Source of the DNA: Pelagibacteraceae bacterium
GTDB lineage: Bacteria; Pseudomonadota; Alphaproteobacteria; HIMB59; GCA-002718135
Direction of reading: 5' to 3'
NCBI GenBank assembly: GCA_002718135.1
Contig: PBDN01000019.1
Coordinates: 134,805 to 198,804, forward strand
DNA: 64,000 bases
The position numbers and the translations under genes were made by a program. Of the stretch, positions 17,946-28,024 are shown one piece after another; position 1 is the stretch's first letter; each line of letters starts with the position of its first letter. The notes beneath the pieces are model-generated. The model was given only the letters and a program-made list of their open reading frames with translations, ran no database searches and was not told the origin of the DNA.

Positions 17946-19638
17946 AAAAAGACCTGAGATCGTCAAATTTCGTAACCCAGGCCGAGGTGCTAAAGGATCA
18001 GCTACGCCTAAAGGCAGGCAACTCTCTTTTGGAGCAGCGTCAGAGGTGTTTGAATTGCTGGGCGATATGCCGCGCTCCCGAGATCTTTTGATAGAAGCTC
18101 TGCATCTAATTCAGGATCGGTACAAGTGCCTTAACCGGCACCACTTGGTAGCGCTGGCGGACGAGTTCAGTCTGTCACTCACGGAAATTTACGAAACGGC
18201 TACATTCTACCACCACTTTGATGTTCTAGAAGATGACCGGATGCCACCACCCGAAATTACCATTCGGGTATGCGACTCTTTAACCTGCGAAATGTGGGGT
18301 GCAAAGGATCTAAAAACCGAGCTCAAGAGCACTCTGGGCAAAAATGTGCGCGTTCTTTCTGCGCCGTGTATGGGTGCTTGTGACCGTGCGCCTACTGTTG
18401 CCGTTGGCCAGAACCAGATTTTTCACGCTACGCAAAAAAAAATCCAGAGGGCCATCTCCGACCGCTCACTTAACCCGACGATCCCAAGATATATCGATTA
18501 CGAGACATATGTACGAAACGACGGCTATAAGACACTAAGGCGTTGTTATTCCGGTTTAGTATCGCGTGAAGAGGTAATTGTTTCGTTAGAAGATTCAGAA
18601 CTAAGAGGACTCGGAGGTGCCGGCTTCCCGACTGGCCGAAAATGGAGAATCGTCCGCGAGTTTTCGGGGCCCCGCCTGATGGCGGTAAACGGCGACGAGG
18701 GCGAACCGGGTACCTTCAAGGATCGGTATTTTATCGAGAAAGACCCGCACCGCTTCTTGGAAGGGCTCCTAATCGGGATGTGGGTTGTGGAAGCAGAGGC
18801 ATGTTACATCTATCTTCGCGATGAATATCCTGCAGGACGGGCTATACTGGCGGAAACGATTGCGCAACTTGAAAAATCCGGCCTACTGAAACCGGGAATT
18901 GTACATCTTCGACGGGGAGCCGGTGCTTATATTTGCGGCGAAGAATCTGCGATGCTCGAGAGCATTGAAGGAAAAAGAGGTATCCCCCGCCATAAGCCGC
19001 CCTTTGCCGCCGAAGTTGGACTATTCAGAAAACCAACTCTCATCAACAACATCGAGACCCTCTTCTGGATCAGAGACATACTGGATAGGGGACCAGAATG
19101 GTTCTCAGAGCATGGACGAAACGGTAGCAAAGGACTCAGAACTTTCTCGGTTTCAGGCCGTGTTCGCAAACCCGGCGTCAAGATCGCAGACGCAGGTATA
19201 ACAATCCGCGAACTGATTGCCGAATATTGCGGTGGTATGTCTGAAGGTCACACTTTCAAAGGGTATCTTCCGGGAGGTGCGTCGGGCGGTATTTTGCCAG
19301 CCGCCAAAGATGATCTTCCATTAGATTTCGGAACGTTAGAGGAACACGGATGTCTTATCGGCTCAGCAGCAGTGATAGTATTATCAGATCAGGACAGTGC
19401 CGCCGGCGCCGCATTAAACCTGATGAGGTTCTTCGAGCACGAGTCCTGCGGCCAATGTACACCCTGCCGCTCGGGTTGCGAAAAATCAGTTAAACTAATG
19501 GAATCAAGCCACTGGGACCGCCCGCTTCTGGAGGAATTGAGCAAAGTGATGATAGATGCTTCGATCTGCGGCCTCGGTCAGGCGGCGCCAAACGGCCTTC
19601 TCTCGGTCTTCCGTTATTTTCCTGAAGACGTGACATAG
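17938..19638 (+). CDS. NAD-dependent formate dehydrogenase, fused gamma/beta subunit (NuoE-NuoF type)
   Basis: Diaphorase part of a soluble NAD-dependent, molybdenum-containing formate dehydrogenase. Residues about 40-180 are NuoE/FdsG-like, with the [2Fe-2S] cysteines in CDSLTC and APCMGAC. The remainder is NuoF/FdsB-like: GLGGAGFPTGRKW and NGDEGEPGTFKDR for FMN/NAD, RGAGAYICGEESAM, and the [4Fe-4S] motif SCGQCTPCRSG near residue 505. Total length is 566 residues, so the two subunits that are separate in many bacteria are one chain here. It overlaps DUF3553 and is followed 15 bases later by the catalytic subunit. An A9 run at 18434-18442 stays in frame. Confidence 0.9.
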   Translation: MTEKRPEIVKFRNPGRGAKGSATPKGRQLSFGAASEVFELLGDMPRSRDLLIEALHLIQDRYKCLNRHHLVALADEFSLSLTEIYETATFYHHFDVLEDDRMPPPEITIRVCDSLTCEMWGAKDLKTELKSTLGKNVRVLSAPCMGACDRAPTVAVGQNQIFHATQKKIQRAISDRSLNPTIPRYIDYETYVRNDGYKTLRRCYSGLVSREEVIVSLEDSELRGLGGAGFPTGRKWRIVREFSGPRLMAVNGDEGEPGTFKDRYFIEKDPHRFLEGLLIGMWVVEAEACYIYLRDEYPAGRAILAETIAQLEKSGLLKPGIVHLRRGAGAYICGEESAMLESIEGKRGIPRHKPPFAAEVGLFRKPTLINNIETLFWIRDILDRGPEWFSEHGRNGSKGLRTFSVSGRVRKPGVKIADAGITIRELIAEYCGGMSEGHTFKGYLPGGASGGILPAAKDDLPLDFGTLEEHGCLIGSAAVIVLSDQDSAAGAALNLMRFFEHESCGQCTPCRSGCEKSVKLMESSHWDRPLLEELSKVMIDASICGLGQAAPNGLLSVFRYFPEDVT

Positions 19639-19653
19639 GCTAAGGAAAAGACC

Positions 19654-22425
19654 ATGCCGCTTGACGGATCTGCGGAGAACATCAAATTCTCACTCGATGG
19701 CCAAGAGGTATGGGCCGAACCGGGTGAGTCCATTTGGCAGGCGGCCCAACGCTACGGAACAGAAATTCCACATTTGTGTTATTCGCCGGAACCCGGTTAC
19801 CGCGCGGACGGCAATTGCCGCGCCTGCATGGTCGAAATCAATGACGAACGGGTGCTTGCTGCCTCATGCATCCGTCAGCCGTTAGAGGGAATGGTGGTCA
19901 AAACTGCAACTGAACGTGCAGTGTCCGCGCGAAAAATTGTTTTCGAACTCCTAATCGCTGATCAACCGTCGCCCGAAAAGGCACATGATGAAGGGTCTAA
20001 GTTCTGGCGATGGGCTAAAATACTGGATGTCGGATCATCTCGCTTCCCGGCAAAAAGGAGGCTCGACGCCGACCTTTCTCATCCTGCCATGGCCGTGAAT
20101 CTAGATGCTTGTATTAACTGTACGCTATGCGTACGCGCTTGCCGGGATGTACAGGTCAACGATGTGATCGGCATGGCCCATCGCGGCGCCGACTCAAAAG
20201 TTGTTTTTGATTTCGACGACCCAATGGGCGATAGCACTTGCGTCGCTTGCGGAGAATGCGTTCAGGCATGTCCGACTGGCGCGTTGTTGCCGGCTGCCGT
20301 CACTTCCCCCAACGGGCGGGTGCAACCGGATAGACAAGTTAAATCGATCTGTCCTTATTGCGGTGTCGGATGCCAGCTAACATACAATATAAAGAATGAT
20401 AAGCTGCTTTTTGTCGATGGTCGCGATGGGCCTGCTAACCGAAATCGACTGTGCGTAAAAGGTCGCTTCGGATTCGATTACGTACACCATCCGGATCGCT
20501 TGACCTACCCGCTAATCAGGAAAAATGATGTTCCTAAGGACGCTGACGCGTCATTCGATTCGTCTAATCCAATGCGATATTTCCGGAAAGTGACATGGGA
20601 TGAAGCGCTAGATTTTGCAGCGCGTGGTCTGAAAAAAGTGGTTAATGAAACCGGTGGGTCAGGACTTGCCGGTTTAGGTTCTGCTAAGGGGTCGAACGAA
20701 GAGGCGTACCTTTTCCAGAAACTTGTCCGGACCGGTTTTGGAACTAACAACGTCGATCATTGCACCCGGCTCTGCCATGCCTCCTCGGTGGCGGCCTTGA
20801 TGGAGACAGTGAATTCTGGTGCAGTATCCGCACCATTTTATGATGCCGCAAAATCAGATGTAATTATTGTAATAGGTGCCAATCCAACCGTTAACCATCC
20901 AGTTGCGGCAACATTCTTCAAAAACGCAGTTAAGAACGGAGCAAAGCTGATCGTTATGGATCCGCGCGGCCAGTCGCTTACCCGTCATGCCACTCATATG
21001 GTCCAGTTCAAGGGCGGGACGGATGTTGCATTGCTAAACGCCATGATGCACACGATTGTCGAAGAAGATTTGACAGACGAGAATTATATAAAAGGTTTTA
21101 CCGAAGGTTTCGATGAACTCAGAGAACACCTGAGGGGATTCTCCCCCGAAAATATGGCAGACATTTGTGGGGTCAATGCTGAGACAATCAGAACCATAGC
21201 CCGCGAATTCGCACAAGCAGATCGTGGTATAATTTTTTGGGGTATGGGTATATCTCAACATGTGCACGGAACGGATAATTCTCGGTGTCTGATTTCCCTT
21301 GCATTAATGACTGGACATGTGGGGCGGCCCGGAACAGGCCTTCACCCCTTGCGTGGCCAGAACAACGTCCAGGGGGCGTCGGATGCAGGTCTAATCCCAA
21401 TGTTTTTCCCTGATTACGTATCGGTCGATGAACCTTCCATACATGCTCAGTTTGAGGAATTCTGGGGGTCCGAGCTTAATCCAAATCGGGGGCTAACTGT
21501 CGTAGAAATTATGAACGCGATCCATACTGGGGAAATCCGTGCGATGTACATTATGGGAGAGAACCCTGCTATGTCAGATCCAGATGTACGTCATGCTCGA
21601 CAGGCGCTCGCTGCGCTGGACCATCTGGTCGTTCAAGACCTCTTCCTAACGGAGACTGCATTTCATGCGGATGTCATTTTGCCCGCTAGCTCATTTCCAG
21701 AAAAGGAAGGTACCTTCACTAATACGAACCGTCAGGTTCAAATCGGGCGCAAGGCACTGCCGTTGCCCGGCGATGCCAGACAGGACATATGGATCATCCA
21801 AGAAATCGCGCGCCGGATCGGACTGAACTGGAAATACGCCGAAACCGCCGAGGTTTTCGAAGAAATGGCGGCCTGCATGCCCTCGTTTAAAGGTATAACT
21901 TGGAAACGTCTGCAAGAAGAAGATTCTATTACCTATCCGCTAGATAATAATGGCATCAGCCAAGAAATCATTTTTCGGGAGGGGTTTCCAACGGATACAG
22001 GACGCGGAAAATTTGTGCCCGCCGATGTACTGCCACCCGACGAGGTACCCGACGATGAATTTCCAATGATCCTGACCACAGGCAGGGTACTTGAACACTG
22101 GCATACCGGCAGTATGACAAGACGGGCTGGGGTCTTGGACGCTCTGGAACCGGAAGCAACAGCTAACCTCTCGCCAAAGGCGTTAGTCCAAATGAATATT
22201 AACCCGGGAGACACAATCCGGGTCGAAACCCGACGCGGCGTTATTGAATTGAAGGCCCGCGCAGACCGGGAAGTTCCGGAGGGCGTAGTATTTATCCCGT
22301 TCTGCTATGCTGAAGCCGCCGCAAATTTGTTGACCAACGCTGCACTCGATCCTTTCGGGAAAATTCCCGAATTCAAATTCTGTGCCGCGAAGGTAGATAA
22401 GGCGCCGGCTGTTGCTTTAGAGTAA
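19654..22425 (+). CDS. fdhF: Formate dehydrogenase alpha (catalytic) subunit
   Basis: Molybdopterin bis-MGD formate dehydrogenase that oxidises formate to CO2 and passes electrons to the beta subunit. Domains in order: plant-type [2Fe-2S] with C42, C55, C58 and C72; NuoG-like histidine/cysteine region; two [4Fe-4S] ferredoxin sites (CINCTLC, CVACGECVQACP); a further [4Fe-4S] in CPYCGVGC near residue 232; then the Mo domain, with C374-H375 in CTRLCHASSV as catalytic Cys and following His. It is therefore a Cys enzyme with no selenocysteine. Length is 923 residues. AAGGAAAAG precedes the ATG. The usual sulfur-transfer partner FdhD and the small FdsD are not adjacent. It is co-transcribed with the beta subunit. 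Confidence 0.93.
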   Translation: MPLDGSAENIKFSLDGQEVWAEPGESIWQAAQRYGTEIPHLCYSPEPGYRADGNCRACMVEINDERVLAASCIRQPLEGMVVKTATERAVSARKIVFELLIADQPSPEKAHDEGSKFWRWAKILDVGSSRFPAKRRLDADLSHPAMAVNLDACINCTLCVRACRDVQVNDVIGMAHRGADSKVVFDFDDPMGDSTCVACGECVQACPTGALLPAAVTSPNGRVQPDRQVKSICPYCGVGCQLTYNIKNDKLLFVDGRDGPANRNRLCVKGRFGFDYVHHPDRLTYPLIRKNDVPKDADASFDSSNPMRYFRKVTWDEALDFAARGLKKVVNETGGSGLAGLGSAKGSNEEAYLFQKLVRTGFGTNNVDHCTRLCHASSVAALMETVNSGAVSAPFYDAAKSDVIIVIGANPTVNHPVAATFFKNAVKNGAKLIVMDPRGQSLTRHATHMVQFKGGTDVALLNAMMHTIVEEDLTDENYIKGFTEGFDELREHLRGFSPENMADICGVNAETIRTIAREFAQADRGIIFWGMGISQHVHGTDNSRCLISLALMTGHVGRPGTGLHPLRGQNNVQGASDAGLIPMFFPDYVSVDEPSIHAQFEEFWGSELNPNRGLTVVEIMNAIHTGEIRAMYIMGENPAMSDPDVRHARQALAALDHLVVQDLFLTETAFHADVILPASSFPEKEGTFTNTNRQVQIGRKALPLPGDARQDIWIIQEIARRIGLNWKYAETAEVFEEMAACMPSFKGITWKRLQEEDSITYPLDNNGISQEIIFREGFPTDTGRGKFVPADVLPPDEVPDDEFPMILTTGRVLEHWHTGSMTRRAGVLDALEPEATANLSPKALVQMNINPGDTIRVETRRGVIELKARADREVPEGVVFIPFCYAEAAANLLTNAALDPFGKIPEFKFCAAKVDKAPAVALE

Positions 22426-22428
22426 TTC

Positions 22429-23142
22429 CTAAAGCTCACGAATCACGGTCCTCGGATAATTTCCAACTATAGCGTCTTCAGAAAGGATCGCCGATCTGGC
22501 TCGGCGAACGCCTTCATCTTCTATCTGCGAGAGGATAAAAGTGTCGAGGTCCTCGTTTGGAGCAATCCGATCTCGAATGTGTTCAAGAACTTCCAGCTGT
22601 GACATTGACGAGAATGCCCTTTCACATGCGGAAATTTCACTTAGGGCAATGGGCGTACCGGCATGATTAACACATCCGATCTTGGCGGTGTATGCATAGG
22701 CCTCTCGGAGTAACTCTCCTAGACCGTCTATTTCTACTCTGATTTCGTTAAGGTGGTCGTATGTATAATTTCGCTCAGTCTCGTGCATACGGTTCAGTTG
22801 AGCGTCATTGAGCCACAACAAATAGGTAGTTACCACAGTTCCCGGGGAGGGATAGAATGTGGATGGTACCGAGCCGTAACCGGCCAAATGAGCTGCATAT
22901 ACCGAGTCAAAATCGTGCAGTCTTCCTTTCTGAACCGGTATTTCGACATTCCCCGAAATCCGATAAAACTTTCTGGCCAATTGCTCATGTGACTGGTTTG
23001 ATCCCGCTGCCAGAACTGGTCTTCTTCCCGTGCTGTCGAAGCCTTCGTCTGGCATATCTGTCACGCGGCCATCACAAAAAGTATACGACCGCCCCGGAAC
23101 GGGGAACGGATAGGATTTCGCGTGTGCAACAGGATCGTTCAT
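22429..23142 (-). CDS. Uncharacterised protein (possible gamma-glutamylcyclotransferase-like fold)
   Basis: I do not firmly recognise this 237-residue soluble protein. Segments that look conserved are PVLAAGSNQSHEQLARKF, YAAHLAGYGSVPSTFYPSPG and the short NDAQLNRMHETERNY. The GSN near the start of a beta strand, together with a YGSVP turn, faintly recalls gamma-glutamylcyclotransferase/AIG2-like proteins, but the match is weak. No signal peptide or membrane segment is seen. It is convergent with the formate dehydrogenase gene, whose stop lies four bases away, and divergent from ubiD with about 50 bases between the starts. The start could also be 23154 (MAEEMND); 23142 has GGAAG before it. Confidence 0.7.
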   Translation of the reverse strand: MNDPVAHAKSYPFPVPGRSYTFCDGRVTDMPDEGFDSTGRRPVLAAGSNQSHEQLARKFYRISGNVEIPVQKGRLHDFDSVYAAHLAGYGSVPSTFYPSPGTVVTTYLLWLNDAQLNRMHETERNYTYDHLNEIRVEIDGLGELLREAYAYTAKIGCVNHAGTPIALSEISACERAFSSMSQLEVLEHIRDRIAPNEDLDTFILSQIEDEGVRRARSAILSEDAIVGNYPRTVIREL

Positions 23143-23191
23143 TTCTTCCGCCATACGTTTATTGAATAGAGCCGATCGGGGTGGCACACCG

Positions 23192-24742
23192 ATGCTTGAC
23201 CGTGAGATCACCTTAGTGCAGAACCCCGAAACCATGGCCTATGCCAATATTCGCGACTTTATAGTCAAACTGGAAAAAGAAAACCGGCTAATCCGGGTTT
23301 CTGAACCCGTCTCGACATATCTGGAAATGACAGAAATCCAGAGCCGTCTTCTTGCGGAAGACGGCCCTGCCGTGCTTTTCGAGAATGTAGTAAATGCCGC
23401 CGGCTCTTCTCAGCGGATACCGGTTCTGGCCAATTTATTCGGTACTGTCGAACGGGTTGCCTGGGGTCTAGAGAAATCGCCTGAGGAACTCCGCGCATTC
23501 GGCGAACAGCTGGCTTTTCTTCGTCAGCCGGAACCGCCCGGGGGATGGCAGGAAGCAATCGATATGCTTCCTCTCCTGAAGACAGTAATGGCAATGAAGC
23601 CGAAAAGGGTCACCAGCGCACCTTGCCAAGAAATTGTCTTAACGGGCCACGACATTGATCTGCAGAAATTGCCAATTCAGACCTGCTGGCCAGATGAACC
23701 TTCACCTCTGATTACTTGGCCTCTCGTGGTTACCCAAGGCGATGATAGAAAGACGAATATCGGTATTTATAGAATGCAGGTCACTGGCCGAGACACAACC
23801 CTCATGCGCTGGCTAGCCCATCGCGGTGGCGCCAAACACGCCGACGATGCTGCCCGAGAAGGATTGGTCTCGGTGCCGGCAGCAGCCGTGATCGGCGTAG
23901 ATCCAGCAACCATTATCGCCGCCGTCGCCCCGGTTCCGGAGACAATGTCGGAGTACCAGTTCGCCGGGCTGCTTCGGGGCAAAAAGCTTACATTGGTCGA
24001 CTGCAAGACTGTTCCCCTTCAGGTGCCGGCAGAGGCGGAGATAGTAATCGAAGGACACGTATCTCTGACCGAATCTGGAATGGAAGGACCGTTTGGCGAT
24101 CACACGGGTTATTATAATGCTGTTGAACCGTTTCCAGTTTTCACCGTCTCTGCGATCACCATGCGCAGAGACCCAATTTATTTGACGACATTCACCGGCC
24201 GACCGCCAGATGAGCCATCGGTATTAGGACGGTCTCTAAACGATATTTTCATCCCGCTTTTAGTCCAGCAGTTTCCGGAAATTGTCGATTTTTGGCTTCC
24301 GCCGGAGGCCTGTTCATACCGGGTCGCCGTCGTATCGATCCGGAAGACATACCCGGGCCAAGCGAAACGTATCATGATGGGCGTTTGGTCATACCTAAAA
24401 CAGTTCATGTATACCAAATTCGTGATCGTGGTTGACCAGGACATCGACGCGCGGAAGTGGGAAGACGTAATTTGGGCAATATCCACTAATGTGGATGCCG
24501 CGCGTGATGTTACGACGATCGAGAATACGCCTATAGACTATCTTGATTTCGCATCACCGGTCGAAGGCTTAGGATCAAAAATGGGAATAGATGCAACGGC
24601 GAAAATCGGTTCGGAAACGAACCGTGAATGGGGCCAAAAGCTCCGCATGAGCGACGAAATTATAGAAGAAGTTACACGCAAATGGAACGATTACGGACTG
24701 CCCGGCGAAGGACGGGATATATGGATCTCTAAAGACGGGTAG
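23192..24742 (+). CDS. ubiD: 4-hydroxy-3-polyprenylbenzoate decarboxylase UbiD
   Basis: Prenyl-FMN-dependent decarboxylase of ubiquinone synthesis. It aligns along its length with E. coli UbiD from memory: IPIMTCWPED-like region as LPIQTCWPDEPSPLITW, MRWLAHRGGAKH, EGPFGDHTGYYN with the catalytic acids, FTGRPPDEPSVLG, WSYLKQFMYTKFVIV and ENTPIDYLDFASPV. Homologues begin near MAYANIRDF (23234), while GGGGTGG favours MLDREIT at 23192; either may be right, and the TTG at 23162 is least likely. It is followed six bases later by pmbA. UbiX is not in the window. It is clearly different from the UbiD-like catabolic enzyme at 13.3-14.9 kb. Confidence 0.92.
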   Translation: MLDREITLVQNPETMAYANIRDFIVKLEKENRLIRVSEPVSTYLEMTEIQSRLLAEDGPAVLFENVVNAAGSSQRIPVLANLFGTVERVAWGLEKSPEELRAFGEQLAFLRQPEPPGGWQEAIDMLPLLKTVMAMKPKRVTSAPCQEIVLTGHDIDLQKLPIQTCWPDEPSPLITWPLVVTQGDDRKTNIGIYRMQVTGRDTTLMRWLAHRGGAKHADDAAREGLVSVPAAAVIGVDPATIIAAVAPVPETMSEYQFAGLLRGKKLTLVDCKTVPLQVPAEAEIVIEGHVSLTESGMEGPFGDHTGYYNAVEPFPVFTVSAITMRRDPIYLTTFTGRPPDEPSVLGRSLNDIFIPLLVQQFPEIVDFWLPPEACSYRVAVVSIRKTYPGQAKRIMMGVWSYLKQFMYTKFVIVVDQDIDARKWEDVIWAISTNVDAARDVTTIENTPIDYLDFASPVEGLGSKMGIDATAKIGSETNREWGQKLRMSDEIIEEVTRKWNDYGLPGEGRDIWISKDG

Positions 24743-24747
24743 ACAGC

Positions 24748-26091
24748 ATGGCAGAGTCATACGATCAACTTTCACTTCTCTCGAACCTGATGGACGACGC
24801 TCTTAAGCAGGGCGCCGACGCGGCCGATGCAGTCGTCTTTAATGCGTCATCGGTCTCAGTATCCTGTCGTTTGGGAAAACTAGAAAAATTAGAACGTTCC
24901 GAAAGCAATGACCTTGGACTTCGGGTTTTCGTCGGCAGGCAACAGGCAATCGTATCTTCTACGGATTTCGAAGAGGGAGCGATAAAGGATGTTGTCGCCC
25001 GCGCCGTCGCGATGGCAAAGGCAGCGCCCGAAGATCCTTATTGCGGCATTGCCACCGCAGACTCCCTAGTCACTGATCCACCAACGCTGCAAATCTACGA
25101 TGCAAAGGAACCAAGAGATGAGAGTCTTATTGAGGCAGCCTGCAGCGCGGAGGATGCTGCACGGTCAGTGGCGGGAATCACCAACACCGAGGGCGCTGAG
25201 ACCGCATGGAGTAAGGCGCGCATCGCCATTGCGACATCGAATGGTTTTGCGCGAAGCTACGAAACTTCGAGCCACAGCCTAGCTGCCTCAGTACTCGCCG
25301 GTGAAGGTACAAGCATGGAACGAGATTACGACTATACGTCATCGGTTTACCATGCAGATCTAGCCGACCCGGTGGAAATTGGCCGCAATGCCGGCAAACG
25401 GGCGGTAAAGCGCCTGAATGCCCGTAAAGTCGAAACCCAACAGGTGCCGGTGATCTACGATCCCCGGGTATCCGGCGGTATAGTTCGACATTATGCCGGA
25501 GCTATTAACGGATCTTCCATTTCTAGAGGAACATCTTTTCTGAGGGATGAAATGGGTAAGAAGGTCCTTGCTGACGGCATCAACATCGTTGACGATCCCC
25601 ACCGGGACCGGGGTTTGCGTTCCAAACCATTCGACGCAGAAGGCCTAGCCAATTCTAAGAAATACCTCGCTAAAGACGGTGTCCTCGAAACTTGGGTACT
25701 CGACCTCGCTTCAGCGCGGCAATTAGGCATTGAATCGACGGGGAATGCCTCCCGCGGTACCGCGTCTCCGCCGTCACCAGGCGTCACAAACCTCTATATG
25801 GAAGCCGGGAGATACTCCCCCGCCGATCTTATATCCGATATAATTCGCGGTTTTTATGTTACGGAATTGATCGGCATGGGTATCAACATGGTGACGGGCG
25901 ATTACAGCCGAGGAGCATCAGGATTCTGGATTGAGAACGGCGAAATTACCTACCCGGTCACTGAAATGACCGTCGCCGGCAACCTCAAAGACATGTTCAA
26001 AAAATTGATCCCAGCGGATGATTTAGCGTTTCGAGATGGTACAGATGCGCCCACACTTCGCATCGACGGAATGACAGTTGCAGGTAATTGA
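24748..26091 (+). CDS. pmbA: TldD/PmbA family protein (PmbA/TldE)
   Basis: Partner subunit of the TldD/TldE peptidase, which trims peptides such as microcins and unfolded substrates. The N-terminal segment ADAADAVVFNASSVSVSCRLGKLEKLERSE... is the usual PmbA opening, and the C-terminal part has VTNLYMEAG, ELIGMGINMVTGDYSRGASGFWIENG and YPVTEMTVAGNL, the family's most conserved region. The zinc motif HExxxH of TldD is absent, as expected for PmbA/TldE. Length is 447 residues. It starts six bases after ubiD on the same strand. The TldD partner is not in the window. Confidence 0.92.
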   Translation: MAESYDQLSLLSNLMDDALKQGADAADAVVFNASSVSVSCRLGKLEKLERSESNDLGLRVFVGRQQAIVSSTDFEEGAIKDVVARAVAMAKAAPEDPYCGIATADSLVTDPPTLQIYDAKEPRDESLIEAACSAEDAARSVAGITNTEGAETAWSKARIAIATSNGFARSYETSSHSLAASVLAGEGTSMERDYDYTSSVYHADLADPVEIGRNAGKRAVKRLNARKVETQQVPVIYDPRVSGGIVRHYAGAINGSSISRGTSFLRDEMGKKVLADGINIVDDPHRDRGLRSKPFDAEGLANSKKYLAKDGVLETWVLDLASARQLGIESTGNASRGTASPPSPGVTNLYMEAGRYSPADLISDIIRGFYVTELIGMGINMVTGDYSRGASGFWIENGEITYPVTEMTVAGNLKDMFKKLIPADDLAFRDGTDAPTLRIDGMTVAGN

Positions 26092-26182
26092 TTCACGAGA
26101 AAAAAATTCCCGCATCTTTTCAATTAATTGGCCGCCCTCGGCAGGCGTGGTATTCTAATTTTTGGTATTGAGCCCATGAGAA

Positions 26183-28021
26183 ATGGAACCTTTTACATTG
26201 GCCGATAACGCGAAGGCGCCCGACACCGGGTTGGAACTGACTGAAGAAGCGCATGAGACTTCTAAGACGCTGGTCAACCGGCTTGTTCGCGAACAACTAT
26301 GGCCCCAACACAAGCGTATACTCTTAACATTTCTCTGCATGTTGCTGGTTGCGGGTACCTCAGCGAGCATGATCTACCTATTGAAAGACGTGGTTGACCA
26401 AGTCCTGATAGCCCGGGACCGGACAATGCTTTACCTTCTCCCCGGCGCTATAATCGGACTCGCGATCATCTCCGGACTGGCCGGCTACTTCGAAGCTGTA
26501 AACATGGAGGTTATCGGACATCGAATGGTAGCGAACCTGCAGTCCTCGATGTATCGCGGTGTAATCCGTACCGATCTGCAATTCTTTCTCGATAATTCGG
26601 TGGGTATCCTTATTTCCCGATTCATCAACGATGCGAACTTACTTCGCCATTCGATGGCAAAGGCGCTTACCGGACTGATCAAAGATTCGCTGCTTGTGAT
26701 TTTTTTGTTGATGATCTTGGTCTTTCACAACTGGTCGCTGGCGCTTCTCACAATAATAGTTTTTCCGCTGGCACTTTATCCCATCGTAAAGATCGGCAAA
26801 CGAATTAGGAAAATTTCCCGTAATACGCAGATAGAAACTGGAGATCTTACAACTTTACTAGATGAGACATTCCAAGGAGCGAGGCATGTCAAAGCTTACA
26901 CAATGGAAAAGCGCGAATCCGATCGAGCGTCCGATGCCATAGAACGGGTCTACCAGCTAACCCGAAAAGCAGCGCGCATTCAGGCGATAAGCCGGCCTTT
27001 GATGGAGTCGCTGGGTGGCATCGCGTTAGCCTGTGCCATTTTGTTTGGCGGTCTATTGGTAATCGACGGCCAAATGACAACAGGCGAGCTAGCGTCATTT
27101 ATGGCGGCTTTGCTTGCCGCCTACAAACCGATGAAGAACATTGCTAACCTCAACGCCACCCTGCAACAGGGGCTTGCGGCCACTCAAAGGGTCTTCGCAA
27201 TACTGGACCTTGGTTCCAAGATCACGAATTCTGAAAACGCACGTACGATTCACGACATCCGGGGTCAAATTAGTTTTGAAGACGTGCATTTTCAGTACAA
27301 CGAAAAATCCACTGCACTCAACGGTATTAACCTTCAGGTGGACGCTGGTAAGACGGCGGCGCTAGTCGGGCCGTCCGGATCTGGCAAATCGACGGTCCTA
27401 AACCTAATTCCTCGATTCTATGACGTGGGTAGCGGCAAGGTGCTAATTGATGGTCAAGACGTTCGTGATATAACCCTCGAAAGCTTGCGCAGTGGAATTG
27501 GCCTGGTTAGCCAAGAAATTCTTCTCTTTGACGATACAATCCGCGCCAATATTGCCTACGGAAAACCGGATGCGACCGACGAGGAGATCGTCCGTGCCGC
27601 GTCTGATGCGGGCGCAGCAGAATTTATCTCTGAATTCCCCAACGGATATGATACTCAAGTGGGTGGTCGAGGGGCCAAGCTCTCGGGTGGCCAAAGGCAG
27701 CGCATCGCCATCGCACGAGCGATGTTAAAGGATGCACCAATTTTACTTCTAGACGAAGCGACATCCGCTCTCGATACGGAAACAGAGCGGCTTGTGCAAG
27801 GTGCATTATCGCGGCTCAAACAGGGGCGGACTACATTGGTAATTGCGCACAGACTTTCGACGATTATCGACGCGGACTTTATATTCTTCATGCAAAATGG
27901 CAAAGTCGTGGAAACTGGCACCCATATTGAGCTAATGGCTCAAGGTGGTGCCTACGCAAAACTGTATTCGATGCAGTTCGTAGACGAAGAAGATCAAACC
28001 GCAGCTGTTGTGCAGTCTTAA
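26183..28021 (+). CDS. msbA: Lipid A export ABC transporter, MsbA-type
   Basis: Homodimeric inner-membrane flippase with one transmembrane domain (six predicted helices in residues about 45-330, for example ILLTFLCMLLVAGTSASMIY) and one ATPase domain. Walker A is GPSGSGKST near residue 395, the signature is LSGGQRQRIA, Walker B is ILLLDEATSALD, and the switch His is in IAHRLST. The 612-residue length is typical. It is the first gene of the lipid A block: the DUF374 acyltransferase starts four bases after its stop, followed by waaA, lpxK and lpxL. The location strongly supports lipid A or lipooligosaccharide core export rather than drug efflux. Confidence 0.9.
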   Translation: MEPFTLADNAKAPDTGLELTEEAHETSKTLVNRLVREQLWPQHKRILLTFLCMLLVAGTSASMIYLLKDVVDQVLIARDRTMLYLLPGAIIGLAIISGLAGYFEAVNMEVIGHRMVANLQSSMYRGVIRTDLQFFLDNSVGILISRFINDANLLRHSMAKALTGLIKDSLLVIFLLMILVFHNWSLALLTIIVFPLALYPIVKIGKRIRKISRNTQIETGDLTTLLDETFQGARHVKAYTMEKRESDRASDAIERVYQLTRKAARIQAISRPLMESLGGIALACAILFGGLLVIDGQMTTGELASFMAALLAAYKPMKNIANLNATLQQGLAATQRVFAILDLGSKITNSENARTIHDIRGQISFEDVHFQYNEKSTALNGINLQVDAGKTAALVGPSGSGKSTVLNLIPRFYDVGSGKVLIDGQDVRDITLESLRSGIGLVSQEILLFDDTIRANIAYGKPDATDEEIVRAASDAGAAEFISEFPNGYDTQVGGRGAKLSGGQRQRIAIARAMLKDAPILLLDEATSALDTETERLVQGALSRLKQGRTTLVIAHRLSTIIDADFIFFMQNGKVVETGTHIELMAQGGAYAKLYSMQFVDEEDQTAAVVQS

Positions 28022-28024
28022 TCG

